Of a stretch of 64,000 bases of DNA, positions 44,467-57,156 are shown one piece after another (the stretch's first letter is position 1; each line of letters starts with the position of its first letter). The stretch comes from Lentinus brumalis. Taxonomy: Eukaryota; Basidiomycota; Agaricomycetes; Polyporales; Polyporaceae. Made by a program: the position numbers and the translations under genes. Under the pieces are notes generated by a model. The model had not been told where the DNA came from. It was given only the letters and a program-made list of their open reading frames with translations, and did no database searches. Where the stretch lies: positions 186,001 to 250,000 of the forward strand of contig MARA01000001.1 of assembly GCA_001792895.1 (NCBI GenBank), in the 5' to 3' direction.

Positions 44467-47400
44467 TCAGAATAAGCACACAAAGTTGCTCGGGAAGATG
44501 TGCCGCCCGGGCTGCCTCCGCGTCTCGTCGAGCAGCTCGCCACTCCACCAGCCGTCCTCGGGCGTCGCGGTCACCGCGATGATGTCTCCCTCCTGGAAGT
44601 CGAACTCCTCCTCGATCGTCGCGCGGTAGTTGTACATCGCTTTCACTGTAGGTAGGTACAGCGTCAGCCCAGGGTTCTGAGAGGCTGAGAAAAGGAGAGG
44701 AAGCACGAGAAGCGAAACGATCACACGTACCATAGAACAACACCCCGCGCCCGTCGTCCGTGTACTGCCCAGTCGGCGGCGGCTGGTTGGGCTGCGCCGG
44801 AGGCTGCGGCGACGGCGCACGCGGGCTTGGGGCGCGATACTGCTGTTGAGGCTGCTGGGGCTGCTGTTGCGGCGGGTAGTATCCCCCATTCACCGACGGC
44901 CCGCGCTGCACGAGCGCGCCCGGAGGCGCTGGAGCCTGCTGCCCGTAGCCCTGCGGTGGCTGCTGGTACACCTGCGACGGGCGTCCCTGCGCGTATGGCT
45001 GTTGAGGAGGAGGTGCGCCGTACCCTTGCTGCTGCACGGGAGGCGCATACGATGGCTGCTGCTGCGGCGGTGGGGGCGCATTGTACACTGGGGCACCCCC
45101 AGGACCAGGACCGTACTGCTGCTGCGGGGGCTGGCCATACGGCGCACCATTCGGGCCAGCGTTGTAGCTCGGACGGCGTTGAATCTGCTGGGCTGCAGGC
45201 GGAGGTGCGCCATACTGCTGCACAGGGGGCTGTTGGGCCTGTTGGGGCGGCGGACGCGCATACATCGTCGCCATGTCGTCCGCGACCACACGGCCTGTCG
45301 GGTCCAGCTGGATGCCGATGCTCGGACTCGTCGGGCGTTGCTGATGCGCTGGCTGCTGAGGTATAGAGATGGAGCCCTGGCGCGTAGTCGAACCGGAGTG
45401 TGCGTGCCCATGGCCAGCGGGCGGACCGTTCGCTGGTGGGCGTGTGTAGCTGTTGCGGTTCCCGGCGCCAGGAGGCGGGCCCTGCAGTGCGGGACTGGCG
45501 CTGCGCGAGAGAGGCTGGAAGGGTTGCGGGCTCGTGCTGCGGCCCTGTGCGCCTATGCCGGCATGACCACTGGAAGAACTCATGGGGCGGTTTGATGCTT
45601 GCGGGCCGGGGATAGAGATGCTGTTCGAGCGACTGTTTGAACGGCTTATGGACTTGCGCTCGCCGGGCAGTGACTGTTGGTAGTCGGCCAAAACGTTCTG
45701 GACAGACACGGTGGAGGATGAGCCAGCCGGGTTTTGTGATGGGGGTTTCATGAATACGTTGGTAGGCGGGTTGGGAGACGCCGGACGCGAGGTCGCGGCT
45801 TGAGCAGGGTATGCACCGACAACAATCTCTGCAGAGTTGCGGTAGTCACGGTTGGCGGGGGCCCCTCCAGGCGGAGGCGACAATTTGCCACCAGGATCCC
45901 GTCGGGAAGTAGGCCCGCCAGGAGGTGACTGTTGCGCAGGAGGACCCCACTGACCGCTGCGACGCACGCTACCTCCGCCAGCGGCATTGCGCAACTGGTT
46001 CATCTGCTGGGCGAGGGGATCGTCATCTTGGCCAACACGCGGCGGCGCCATGGAAGAACCACCAGAGGCTGGTGGGCCAGCGTGCGCCTGAGGATCCCGA
46101 TCGAGGTTGACGTCGTACGCATTTGGACCAATCCTGAGCATAGTCTTCGCAGTAGGGTCAATAGGGTCGGCCTGTGGATCTGGTGGACGCGTGCCCACGT
46201 TGGGCGTGACGCGCCCGTTGGTAATTGCGCCGTTCGGCTGGGGTTGGGGCTGGACAAGATCTTGGCCACGGGTACTTGCCCTGCTCTCGGCGCGGTTCCC
46301 TGCGCCCACGCCAGTGTAGTTGACAGGTTCTTCTTCGGGCTCGGGAGGTTGGTTCTGTGAGGGAGGGGGCACTTGGCGCGAGCGCTGTGTCTGACGTGCG
46401 TAGCCGGAAGGGTGGGTGGACGGGTGTTGAGACGACGCTGGCTGGGCGTCGGGGCTGGCGTAATCGATGAACGGAGGAGGATCGGGGATAGCGTTGCCAG
46501 TGCCGTAGTCGCGCACGAAGTTCTCCATGTCACGCTCGACCTCGAGTTGCTCCAGAGCAAGACGGAGCTTCTCGCAGGACTAAGCGAAGTGCTGAGTGTC
46601 TTTGGAATGAATATCAACGGCAAGCCACGCACCTCGTCATCCGAGACGCAAACGGTCGATACGGCGTTTGCATACGCCCACATGTTGTCCTTCATGAACT
46701 CGATACGCTCCTCCTCAAGATCCTGACAGCTGTCACAGAACGCCTTCCAGCTCTGCTCCCACTTCTGCATCGTATCGTGCAACGCGCGTGCAAAATTCGC
46801 ATAGTCGCGCTGATTAGCCTGGACAGTCTGTTGCGCGCGCTCAAGCTTCATGAGGACCTTCTCGAGATCCCTCCCTTGGATGAGCGTGCTCTGTGCAGTG
46901 TATGAGTTGATACGCATGCAGTCCGCTTCGTACTTCTCGCGTGCGCGCGTGACGTAGCCCTCCTGGGTCTGCTTTGTCTTGAACTCCTTCTCGATCTGGG
47001 CCTGAATGCCTCGTTTGTGTGCCTGCTGTCGGGCGATGAACGCTGCTGTCGAACCCTCCAGGTCAGTCTTGATGGCCTGAGCGACGAGCTGGTGGGCCTG
47101 CGACTGCTTCTCAGTCTCCGCCTTGAGGGTATCCAAAGACGTCCGCAGCTCGCTGCAGAGCCGAGTGAGACAACGCTCTGGCTCGTATATAGACAAGACG
47201 CACCCTATTTCGTCCTTGCCCAGGGTAATCTTCGCAAGCGACGCCAACCGCTTCGCATATTGTTCCTCGATACTCGCCCTGTACTGCGCTCAGGCAGCAT
47301 CCTGTGTACCAGCATGCACAAGTACTCACCTCTCCTTCCAGTAGCTTCTCAACTCCTCCATCGTCCTCATCGCGCCGCGCATACGCGCGAAGAGGACGTC

Positions 47401-47526
47401 AACACCGCCATCTCCTAGTCCCCAGAACGCATTGCAGAAATCAAGAGAGCGGTTGGCGAAGTCCGGGGAGCCAGCGCGTGCATATCGTGAGAGTGAGGTC
47501 GTCGACGCCTGTCGCCGGGCAGACAT
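44467..47526 (-). CDS. F-BAR and SH3 domain protein (Cdc15/Imp2/Hof1-like)
   Basis: Five exons encode 939 residues: 47330-47526, 47204-47278, 46633-47152, 44731-46579 and 44467-44645. The F-BAR domain (about 12-265) starts SPDFANRSLDFCNAFWG and includes RASIEEQYAKRLASLAK, EKQSQAHQLVAQAIK and the long coiled-coil run with KEFKTKQTQEGYVTRAREK. A Pro/Gln/Ser-rich disordered region of about 600 residues follows. The C-terminal SH3 (about 882-937) has AMYNYRATIEEEFDFQEGD, DGWWSGELL and FPSNFV, including the ligand-binding aromatic residues. This matches the fission-yeast Cdc15/Imp2 layout, proteins that curve membrane and organise the cytokinetic ring or endocytic sites. The start MSARRQAS was chosen; an in-frame ATG at 47619 would add 31 residues. 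Confidence 0.9.
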
Positions 47527-48134
47527 CGTGGTCGTAAAGCAAGAAGTGTTTGTCGTCGTCGCGTACAGCCTGCGGGCGACCGTGCTAACGTCAAGCTCCG
47601 ACATTGACCTGTCCCTCAATGTTCAAACTCCGCATTGGACTTGCTCGGCGGCGCTCAAATTCCTTGATCTACTATCCTTCAGTGGTTAATTAGACCAGAG
47701 GGTAGGCAGTGGGTCTACCCGGCAGTCGCTCGGATGTTGCCACCTCTTCACCATCAGTACAGTGGGTATACCTATTCAAGAACCAAGTACTTGTCAGAAA
47801 TTCTAAGTAAGCTCTTATCACCGCTGGGACTCGAGGAGGTCCACAAACTGAGGCTACAATTGCAGTCGCACACTCGACATCATGTATGTTATCATTTCTT
47901 CGTCTGCGTCAACTGAAACGACGTGCTGTAAGATACTGAGTCGCTCCCAAGAGCGAAGAGGACATTGTCGAGAGAGCAAGTGGGTAGAGAGAGACCAGGC
48001 TGCCAATCGTAGACGACAACAGTGCGGAGATCGGGATGAGTCTGGCACGATGTCCGAACTCTGGTCCGGCGCGAACTCCACCTGAGCATCAAGAGGAAAC
48101 GTATTTTGAGCTGTTTGGGACCCACTGGCAGTAG
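47527..48134. other. Spacer, nothing supported
   Basis: Promoter side of the F-BAR gene and 3' flank of the next F-box-like gene. No gene or repeat seen. Confidence 0.4.
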
Positions 48135-49880
48135 TTACTCTCGGGCAGCATGATATGTCCCAATACGGTCCAACGCCTCGAGCCAACAGCCCGTGGAGGG
48201 GCGAGAGGCCGCAGCTGCAGCACGCCGTCGGCACGCCTCGATGTCAAGGAACGGAAAGAGCAGATCGATGATCATCGCCGCGTTGCTCTCTCCCATGCAG
48301 CGGAGGTCGGCCACGTCTAGGTAGCGCAAGCGGTTCCCGGCGTAAGGAAACGTCACGACGTTCGCTTCGTCCGCCTCGGTGATGAAGAGGCCTACCAGAC
48401 GAAGGGTGTGGAGGGAGGGACAGCGCTGAGCAACCGCGAGAAGAGATTGTGCGCTGGGGCCTTGTTTCTGCGTGTCCATGTCAAACTTGAGGCGGAGGTG
48501 CAGTAGGCGCGGGACCGCCCCAGCGAGAAGAGCGATGTCATTGTCGTACACGGGGCGTTCACCGAAATCAATGCACAGATCCTGGAGCCCTTCGAGAACG
48601 GAGAGAGGCTGGATTGTGGCTGCCAGAACGTGCGCGGCGGGTGGTACAACGTTCTTCGGGCTCCATTTCCAGACCAGATGACGGAGGTGCGGGAAGCGCT
48701 CAGCTGCGACTTCAAGAGTACCGCAGTATGAGTCGGCGATGGTAGACTCGGGATGGTAGATAGTGAGTGCTTGGAGAAGGGGTGAGTTGAACAGTCGCAG
48801 CTCTGTTCCGAGAACGACGTTTGAGACAGCGAGGACGCGGAGGCCCGCGAAGCCTGGCGGGATGGTTGGCAGGACGTCGGGTGCAATGTCGACGCCGAAA
48901 GCGCATTCCCGAAGTCGTGGCAGGGCCGAAAGTGCCGCCACGAGGTTCCGCCCGGCCACACCGGTGTTCATGGTGAGCATGCTGAACGTGGTCAGGTCTT
49001 GGAGCATTGCGACGGCGGCCAATGCCTCGGAGAAGTCCAGGCTGTGTCTCTCGCGAAAAGCAACCCCAGGGACCATGTCATCATCGTGTTCAACTTGAGG
49101 CGACCACGGTAAAAACATTTCGTCCTCTGGGTCATGATGCATGTAGCATTCAGATCGGACGCGTAGATGGTTTAGGCGGGGGTTCTGCGCGAAGATACCC
49201 TTGAAGAGCATACCGATGTACTTCGTCAAAGCGCCTGCAGACCATTCTGGGAAGGAAAGCGCGAGATCATGAACCGAAGGGGAGAGGAAGAGCATGGCCT
49301 CCATGTGATACGGAGGCGTAACAGGGAGCGTCAACTTGGTGAGGGACGGGAGGAGGGGGACACCGGCACGAGTCGCCAGATACCACAATGATGGCGGGTC
49401 CATTGTGATTCCTCCGCATGAACGATCATATGGCCACTCCCACGACATGCCCTGTCCTTGAAGGTCCAAGACGCGGACCCAGCCAGCGAGTTCGCGAAAA
49501 CGAGCGATCTCGTTGTCGGGCGGAAGTGCGTTCAGCGTCTGGGAATACAAGAGTCAATGGCCGGTGCAGACGCCTGAGACACGATGCGAGATGATCATAA
49601 CGTACGCCGGCAGAACAAGACGACTCACCAACGAGTACGCGCGCCGCCATGCGCCTCCGCCGGTATCCAGAATAGATACGCAGTTCGACAACAGCTGGAA
49701 CAGCGGCTCTACGCTCGGCAGGTCGGCCCAGAGCAGTCGCATCGCACGGTTGTGGAAGACTCGGCTCACTAACGCAAGGCTAGCAAGGACAGGCCTCCGT
49801 TCGGAGACAGGCATTGCATACACGCCCTCGACGATTTCGAGAGCGATCTCGGGGATGGTGAGGGCACGAGCAGTGGCCAT
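48135..49880 (-). CDS. F-box-like/LRR protein, subfamily B
   Basis: Two exons, 49629-49880 and 48135-49538, encode 551 residues with a 90-nt phase-0 intron. Exon 1 (84 codons) reads ARALTIPEIALEIVEGVY, ASLALVSRVFHNRAMRLLW and LPSVEPLFQLLSNCVSI. Exon 2 starts TLNALPPDNEIARFRELAG and shares LLPSLTKLTLPVTPPY, NPRLNHLRVRSECYMHHDP and PRLRECAFGVDIAPD with its two close relatives. It ends MIIDLLFPFLDIEACRRRAA. Of the three subfamily B genes this is the only one on the minus strand. Confidence 0.83.
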
Positions 49881-50441
49881 GGTGGTGGTTGAGGTGAGAG
49901 GCCGCAGGGAGTGTTGCGCGCACTGGGGGAGTGAAAACTTGGGGCAATATGGGCCATCCTGGTATTGCGAGTACTATAATGGGAAGTTACACGCCACATT
50001 AATGCGAACGATTGACTGCACTTATTCGCACCTTCCGCAATTACCCGGGAGCTCATGAAGATGGTTAATTCGGGATCGCGACCACCAGCGACGAGCACGA
50101 GCAATTACCCTTCGGAGGAGCTGTCCGTCCACTCAAAATACAATACCTTTGGGGTAGACACGTCTGAGCGCGGACGGCACCGCCCACGATGAGCCAACCC
50201 CGCCCGCACAAACCCAATCCACCCAGTCATGTTCGGGCAGGAACAGTCATATGTTGAAGCGTTGGTGACACGGATGGCAACCAGGGATGCGTGGACGCGA
50301 TCGCCCGGTAGTTTTGCTACAATCGCCGCTCTAGCGTACATGGTGCCTGATGCGTCTACGCTGACCTACAACTGCACGAGGGTGAGTCCTAGGAGCGAGG
50401 ACATCGCAGTTCCGGGGGAGATTCACGGGATGAACTCACGT
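49881..50441. other. Spacer, nothing supported
   Basis: Upstream region of the minus-strand F-box-like gene and 3' flank of the ankyrin gene. No gene seen. Confidence 0.4.
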
Positions 50442-51102
50442 CTATGTCGTCTCGCCTCCCGCGTTCGCGCTACTTGTCGACTTCTGCCCTCCGAGGGTCA
50501 TCTTCGCAACCTGCCCCTCCGCGTCCTGGATCTCCACCTCGATGCTGTCCGGGTTCTCTGCGGGGTGCAGGTCCTCCTCGCCTTTCGCGCCCTCATCGAG
50601 GTTCATCATTTCGACGAACCACTTCGCTCCCTCCTCCCACCCTGCATTCTCGGCCTCACCAAGAGGCGAGCGACCGGTGTTATTCTTGATGTCGATCAAA
50701 TCCACTCCTGGTCCGCCCGAGAACTGCACGAGCTTCTGCGCGACGGGGAGATGCGAGTTGAGCGCGGCCCAGTGCAGTGGTGTGGACCCTGCGTTATTCC
50801 GCGCGGAGATGAGAGATGAGGGGACTTGGGGAAGAAGGTAGTCTAGGGCTTCTAAGGGACGTCTTCCGCACATCAGTTGCCTGCTCCGCCTGGGCTGCGG
50901 AGGAAGACCGGGCGAAGAACGTACCTGTGTGCCCGTTACCCGCGACCATGTGCAGGACGGTGTTCCCGTTGTCGTCTCGCGCGGTCGCGAGCGCGTCCGG
51001 ACCGAACTTTTCGACGAACTGCTGGATGTCCTCAACATCTCCGTATCTGCACGACAGCAACAATTCCTCCAGGTCTTCTTGTGTGGGTGTTGCCAGAGAC
51101 AT
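50442..51102 (-). CDS. yar1: Ankyrin-repeat protein, Yar1-like
   Basis: Two exons, 50925-51102 and 50442-50851, encode 195 residues with a 73-nt intron. Two to three ankyrin repeats are readable: GNTVLHMVAGNGHTEALDYL (about 46-65) and GSTPLHWAALNSHLPVAQKL, followed by NNTGRSPLGEAENAG. Length, repeat spacing and the AEN-x-G motif agree with yeast Yar1 (200 residues), the chaperone that shields free ribosomal protein uS3 (Rps3) during 40S biogenesis. The C-terminal tail is acidic and ends in a Ser/Gly-rich stretch. The acceptor CCTTAG was chosen over a nearer GGAAG because only it keeps frame. The orthology is inferred from pattern, not from a search. Confidence 0.8.
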
Positions 51103-52471
51103 TGCGAGGATGAGATGACAGAAGTACGGAAGTAAAAAGCAGATTATGGTTAGATCTCGACATCTTCGCTTAGATAACCCGTTTTGGCAATTTGTGATCT
51201 GCTCCTGCCCGCATCACCTACAAAGTCCTGCGATCAAAGGTTTCATCGACACCTGAACATCCTGAAGCGTTGCAAATACTGATCTTACGCAGCATGAGAG
51301 GAAATATGTACCGGTGGGCAACCGCCGGCCTCCACAAGTACCGAGTACTTCACCAAGTTCCTGTGCAAGGCACGGAGAAAACTTCGAACATGAACGACAA
51401 GGTTCAAAGTATCCATGGGCCACCATCTTTTCAACAGTTCATCGACTAAGCTCTCGCACATGATGGCATGTACCTGTCGGATGAACGGGAGCGGAGATGA
51501 TGGAGGAGGTATGTTGGCACGGAAGATGTTGCCGCGCGTCAGTGTTTGATGTCCGGCTGATGTGCACCATGTGCAGCACCAGCGATGACCCTGTGTCTTG
51601 GCCATATGTATTACCCCTTCGTTGCCCCGATGGTAGTCTTCAGCCGTGCCTCGCCCTCCCCTTCCTCCCCCACAGGACGTCAAAAGCATAACCACTCCAG
51701 AGCTACCCCGTAGCACTCGGGTGTTCAACGTTGGTGAGTCTATCGTTCACTACAACGTTCCTGGCTTTGGTCTTCAGATCTCTAGGCTTCCTGAAGCGTG
51801 ATGCATATGCTATCGCGGAAGATCTTTTGTAACCGCTATCCGAGTCTTCTCGTGCCCCGCGTTCAGAAGTTGTGGAGGTTGGAAGCGAGCCCGTCCCTCA
51901 CGGAGTGCGATTGCTTCCAGTTCGCCACAAGTTCGCCACAGCGGCGGAACGTGATTGTGTATCGTGCGCAGTGCGGTTTTGGGAAGTTGCATCTTGCACA
52001 GCTACAGGGCAGTGAGTTATGTACAGTATCAGGTCGCCGCCTGTCGCTGCGGACGACCGGTCTCTACGTTCATCCTTAGGAATGAGGCCCGACACGTTAT
52101 GGCCGGCTTCGAAGGGGTTTCTGCAATCAATGCGGCAGTGTGGCTGGTACGATGACATTGCCTCCCATCCGGTACCTGTCTGGCAACAAGTTTGATACGA
52201 CCTGAATGCTGCAATAGCATGCACCGTGCTGACAATCTCGGAGGTTTGACCCAATCCGCCACGTACTTGATCTGCATGGTGGTCCTCCAGCAGGAACGAT
52301 GAGCCCGCGGCTTGATGGTTGCTTTACAACCAAGTGGTGCTCTCAATTGTCCGGAGTCTACAGCCTAGCATGTTTCTCTCACCTGCTTCCCGACCGATTT
52401 AGTTGTCCATGTACTGACGGATCCCCCTTGGACAGTACTTTCGTGCTTTTCGTCCTAATCAATTCCGCGCC
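51103..52471. other. Intergenic stretch, nothing supported
   Basis: Divergent promoter region between the ankyrin gene and the multi-pass membrane protein. Several short frames, none convincing. Confidence 0.45.
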
Positions 52472-54385
52472 ATGTCACACACTACTCCGGCAACCTATCT
52501 GGTTTGGTCCATTCTCTCTTGTTTGGTGAGTGACCCGGCTGTGGCGGAGATACCTGAAGCTGAAGTTGCCGTACTTAGCTTGGATGTTTTCTCGTATTTC
52601 ACCTGTATAAATTCGACAAGTTCAAGTGTCTCAAGCTGAACAATGGACCCTACACTGGGGCATTCAAGCGGCTCATGACTGTGAGGAATCGTCAATTCCA
52701 ACGCGATTCATATTCTGACTGCCACGGCTCCTCCTTCATACAGTATACGTACTTATTAAGCGTACCCGCAGTCATGGCCTATGCAATAGGCTTCACCGTC
52801 ATCAAGTACCAAGAGGGCTTCACCGTTCTCCCGGAATACGGCAGTGAGTTTTCGTCCCTTTGCACACCCCTGCTAGCGCACAGTACTGACTGTAAGAGAT
52901 TAGTCGTCCCGATGCCGTGGCAAATGTGGTCCCAACAGCATAAGAACGCGATCCTCCCGCTATACCTGCTATTCACGATATCATGGAGTTTAGAGATGTG
53001 CGTGTCCTACTAACCCGTGCGCCACAGAGAAGCCAAGCTAATATTCTCTGATCCGGCACAGGGTCACGCACTTGGAAGAGCTCTGCTTCTGGCTCTTTCT
53101 CGTCAACTCCGGCTCGGTACAGCAGGACTGGTTCCGAAGCTTGTACTTCAAGACTTGGATCGGCGGATCAATAATCGCCATCTTGTACATGCCACTCGTC
53201 ACTATCTTCAATCGCGCGGACCCGCTCAAGGTGATCATACCCATGCAGTTACGCATCACCCACAGAGCTGACTGAGATGTGCAGTGTGAAGCCTTCACGT
53301 TTCTCGCGGGAAGCTTGGGCAGCTTGTCTCTTACGCTATGGTTCATGCCGATTCTGTGGACGTTCCCCAAGTTCATCAACAAGTTGGTGAGCGCGATACT
53401 ATATGCTTCACTGCCAACGTTCGTGATCGACTGACTTCCAGGACATAGAAAAGGAGTGGGGTGGACGTCCGGACCATCGTGCGCTTGACAACGTTCCACG
53501 AGTTGAACTGCCTCCGGGTCGTATTCCGCCTCCTATTCGTCGTACCGCTCCTCGTGCTCGCTATTGACGGTGTCCGTCCCCATCAGCACGTCAATGAGAG
53601 CCCGTAAATAATTCGCTGCTTTTCACACCATCAGGCTAACACTCTCACAGGTTCTGGACCGAATTCTTCGCTTGTGTTTCTGGCATCGGTTGTGTAATTT
53701 CTTCTGCAATCACACTCGTTGTGAGTCTGCTTCGCTTCCACCCATGCGCCCCACTCTCACATACCCGCCCCCATCCGCAGATATTCTTCCCCCGCTCAGT
53801 CGAAGGCGAGATCCAATCTCGCCACGCTACGCGCGAAAAGTCGCAGTCCCGCAACGCACGGGGCGAGTCCCGCTACTCTGAGCGCGACTCGTACCTCACC
53901 CCGCTCCCGCAGAAGCGCTTCTCCGACGCTCTCTCCGACGGCCCCATATCTCCCGCCCGCGACTACCAGTTCTCCGACACTGACCACAACAAGCCGCGCA
54001 TGTCGCTCGACCTTGACGAGCAGATGCCGAGCTTGAGTCCAATCCCGAGTGTGCGGACTCCGAGCGTGATAGCGGATCCGAACTCCAACGCGCTCCCGAC
54101 GCCGACGTTCCAGCCGAACCGCCGCGTTGGGTCCGGGATGATCCTCGAGGGCCGCGTCGTGCAACCGTCGCCCTCGCGCCTGACCGCTGGTGCCCTCGCG
54201 GCGCATGACGAGACTCTGAGCGGCGTGCATCCATTCTTGCACAACTTTACTTCTCCAATCGGTGCGTCTCTTCGAGTCCATCTGCGCATGGAGCTCGCTG
54301 ACAATGATGCTGGGGCGCAGATATCATGCATGGTCCGCAGAAGCCTCAGTGGTACGTCAAGCGGCGGAATCCATTTGTGGTATGA
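52472..54385 (+). CDS. Multi-pass membrane protein of unknown function (basidiomycete family)
   Basis: Ten exons encode 463 residues: 52472-52525, 52579-52680, 52744-52843, 52904-52997, 53062-53230, 53285-53386, 53449-53603, 53651-53720, 53781-54261 and 54321-54385. About seven to eight hydrophobic helices are visible, among them YLVWSILSCLLGCLFL, LLSVPAVMAYAIGFTVI, LPLYLLFTISWSLEM, WIGGSIIAILYMPLVTIF, FLAGSLGSLSLTLWFMPIL, RVVFRLLFVVPLLVLAIDG and CVISSAITLVIFF. The motifs RLTTFHELNCLRVVFR and FFPRSVEGEIQSR are typical of a mushroom family often mislabelled as proteophosphoglycan. The C-terminal 170 residues are a Ser/Pro-rich cytosolic tail ending PQWYVKRRNPFVV. Frame continuity fixed the acceptors at 53448 and the donor at 53604. 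Confidence 0.82.
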
Positions 54386-54521
54386 TGCGAGTTTCTTTCG
54401 TGCGGATTTGAGAGGTTTTTAGGGACGCCAGTGTACGATTTCTTGTATACCCGTGGGTATAGACGCTCCTTTGCTAATATATCTGTGGAGGATGCGCGCA
54501 GTGGGGACAAGTGAGTCAACA

Positions 54522-56601
54522 CTACGCCGTTCTTCTGAACCATGCATCTGCGATGTCCCTGAGGCTTCCTCCCGTCCGCTTCGCTCGGGCAGCAGCAGCC
54601 TGCTCTTCCGTAACCAGCGCAAACCCTACGACCTCCCCATCGCGCAGAACAAACTCCGCCCTCCCGACCGAGATTTGCGAGTCCCAGAATTCAAACGGCG
54701 TCGTGTTCCTGCCATACCCTTGTGGGAATAGCCGGAGAAACGTCGCATCGAACGAATTTCCGCTCGTGTGGCGCAGCCGAACGTGCGTAGACCAGGCCCG
54801 GTCCCAGGCGGCGATGAGGCCATGTTCGGAGGGAGGTATGTGCTGAGCGGCGTCGACTGCGGCAAAGTCTGCTAAGACCTGAGAACAGTACTCGGAGGTG
54901 CTTGAGGGGCCGCAAAGGGTGAGCTCCCCGTATGCGCAATCTTCATAGGTTCCCGTGTACGCCTCCAAGTTTAGAGGGAGGGCTTCCACGGGCACAATCT
55001 CCTCCAATGCATGTATCAGACCATCCTCCGTATGTGCGGCCGTTTCCGGTCTCACAGGCGACACAGTCGGCTCCTCGTCGTGAGATAGCCCAAGTGCCTC
55101 GTCGATGACGCGATACAGCATACGTATGTTGTCGTCCTGCTTCTCATCCATGTTTGCGAGGAGGACAGTGCCCAGATTGTCCACTGGGAGAAAAGCGACG
55201 AGGAGCGAGAAGCCGGGGATCGCGCCGAAGTGCCAAACAACCTGCAGGTGCATGTCAGTAGAGTACAATTTATGCCGTTTGCGGTGCACGCTGAAGCGGG
55301 TGCAGCGCACGCACGTCGTGTCCGCGGTATGACATCCGGAACCAGCCCATGCCGTAGCCCATGATTGATATATCCCCGACGGCAACGCCGCTGACGATGG
55401 CCCGAGCGGTGGTCATCTCGGCGAAGGCGGCAGGTGAAATGATCGTCGTGTTCGTTGTCGGGTCGGTGCCTTCGTTTAGCAGCACCGCAAGCCACTTCGT
55501 CTACACGCATGCATGTCAGCCACAGTGCGATTCGTGCGCCACACGTGCGTACCATGTCCTCTGCGCTGGATATGATGCCACCTGCTCCGGCGAATAGCTC
55601 TGCGACCTCGTCCGGGAACCAGAAGGGAACCCTTCGCGACCCGCGCGTCCACGTCTGCGTCAGCCTTCCGGTCTTCGCAGCGGCAGAGGGGGTGAATGTG
55701 GTCGAGGACATGTTCAGCAGGTTGAATATGCGAGACTCGACGAACGAGCGGTATGGAGCGTTCGTGAGCTTCGCTACAATGTGTGCTCCAAACATGAACA
55801 TCTAGGCGCTACATGTCAGAGACAGACGGGTGGCAAGAGCGGGACGCGCGGACCTGGTTGTTGTACATCCACTGTTCCCGCAGTTCGTACGCATGCGGGA
55901 GATGCCTCAGCCGTCGCAGCACGTCGCTTGTGGTATCGCCAGGGCGATACGAGTAATCGTGCCTGCGTTGACTGTTTTAGTCGTCTTCCCGAAGCAGACA
56001 CGGCAAAGAACGAGCACACCTCGGCAGGCCAGACAGATGCGAGAACGCATCGCGCAAGCTGAGCGTGTTCTCGGCCCATTCCTCTGGAAAGCTCCATTCG
56101 TCTGGTAACAAATGGTGCATCTTGGTGTCCCAACTCAGGAGTCGCATGCTCCCCGGAAGAGGCGTGACGTTCCGTCCGTGTGCATAGTCATCGATCAATA
56201 GACCGACAGCAGCTACAAGAAATGCCTTCGAGCAGGATGCTATGGCGAAGAGGGCCTACAAGAACCATACTTGCGTCAGTCGTGAGAGAAGTTGCGCGAG
56301 GTGCACTCACATCTGGGGTCAGGTCCTCACCATCACCATCCTCCGTCTGCTTGCCCCAGGCAGCTAGCTCGACGGCAGGAAGGTGCCGCCCCTCGGCGAG
56401 TCGCACAATACCCATCGAGAGTCCCGGTATGGACGCCGTCTGCAGTGCATTCTTCACGTAGGCGGAGAGTCGGGGCGTGATGACGACTCTGGGATTACCA
56501 ACAGGAATCGAGTCGAACGGTACCTGCTCTTCATCAAAGAGCGGAGATGCACTGCACAGGAAGGCGAGCGCAACGTGTGCGACGATTACAAGTGCCCTCA
56601 T
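54522..56601 (-). CDS. Secreted serine hydrolase, beta-lactamase/transpeptidase fold
   Basis: Six exons encode 596 residues: 56311-56601, 56020-56255, 55854-55962, 55553-55801, 55315-55500 and 54522-55241. Residues 1-19 form a signal peptide (MRALVIVAHVALAFLCSAS). The class C motifs are in order: S-x-x-K at 104-107 (ASCSKAF), Y-x-N at 209-211 (MYNNQ) and H-x-G at 361-363 (WHFGAIPG). YGMGWF and GAGGIISSAEDM are also typical. After about 410 comes a C-terminal domain (YTGTYEDCAYGELTL) of the kind often attached to these enzymes. Substrates of fungal members are esters, amides or lactones and cannot be predicted here. Intron 3 has a weak donor (GTCCGC). An in-frame ATG at 56619 would add six residues. 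Confidence 0.87.
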
Positions 56602-56710
56602 CTCAATCTGCAAATGCACACCACATGCACATCAGCGCATCATCTCTGGTAGCGGTTGCGGGGACAAAAACATACTGGCAATGCTGGACTCCCACATCGA
56701 CAATTCTTCC

Positions 56711-56720
56711 TATATAAATA
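56711..56720 (-). promoter_or_regulatory. TATA-like element of the serine hydrolase gene
   Basis: TATATAAATA (+ strand; TATTTATATA on the coding strand) lies about 110 bp upstream of the hydrolase start codon, in a locally A/T-rich patch. Confidence 0.4.
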
Positions 56721-57100
56721 TGCGAGGATCAGTGTGAAATTTCGCAGGACTTCACCGTGCGACGCCGTGTTGACTTCTACTCCGTAGTCATCGGGCTGAA
56801 GCCGAAGAACGGTCGTTCGAGGATGCCCCAACGTTGTGTGATGATGGATTGATGGTAAATCGTCGCGCGGTCACCTTGGGTCATCTACACAGATCTATTG
56901 GAACCTGTATACGCGCTAATGAGATCAGCGAGGACTCGACGCCGAGGAGGACGAGGAGCCTCCTTGCAAACCTGGTAAGTGGTCTGGACGCGGACGGCGG
57001 TCGCGGTGCTGTGAACAAGCTTCTTGTTGCCTTCGCCGTGGCTCAGCGAGGGGCGGCTTGACGACGGACGATCTGCAGCTTGACGAGCTGAGACTCAAGG

Positions 57101-57156
57101 TCCATCGGCGTGAATGTCGGGGACGAGTTCCATCGGCGTGAATGTCGGGGACGAGT
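57101..57156 (+). repeat. 28-bp tandem duplication
   Basis: The unit beginning TCCATCGGCGTGAATGTCGG occurs twice without mismatch (57101-57128 and 57129-57156), a recent replication-slippage or repair duplication. Confidence 0.95.

Noticed and set aside
44827..45615. Plus-strand frames of 179 and 249 codons across the F-BAR gene
   Set aside because: Antisense shadows of the Pro/Gln-rich linker; no domain.
51285..51728. Minus-strand frame of 147 codons
   Set aside because: No domain, no splice partners and mixed composition; kept as intergenic.
56834..57061. Short plus-strand frame near the 28-bp tandem repeat
   Set aside because: No recognisable product and no supporting splice sites.
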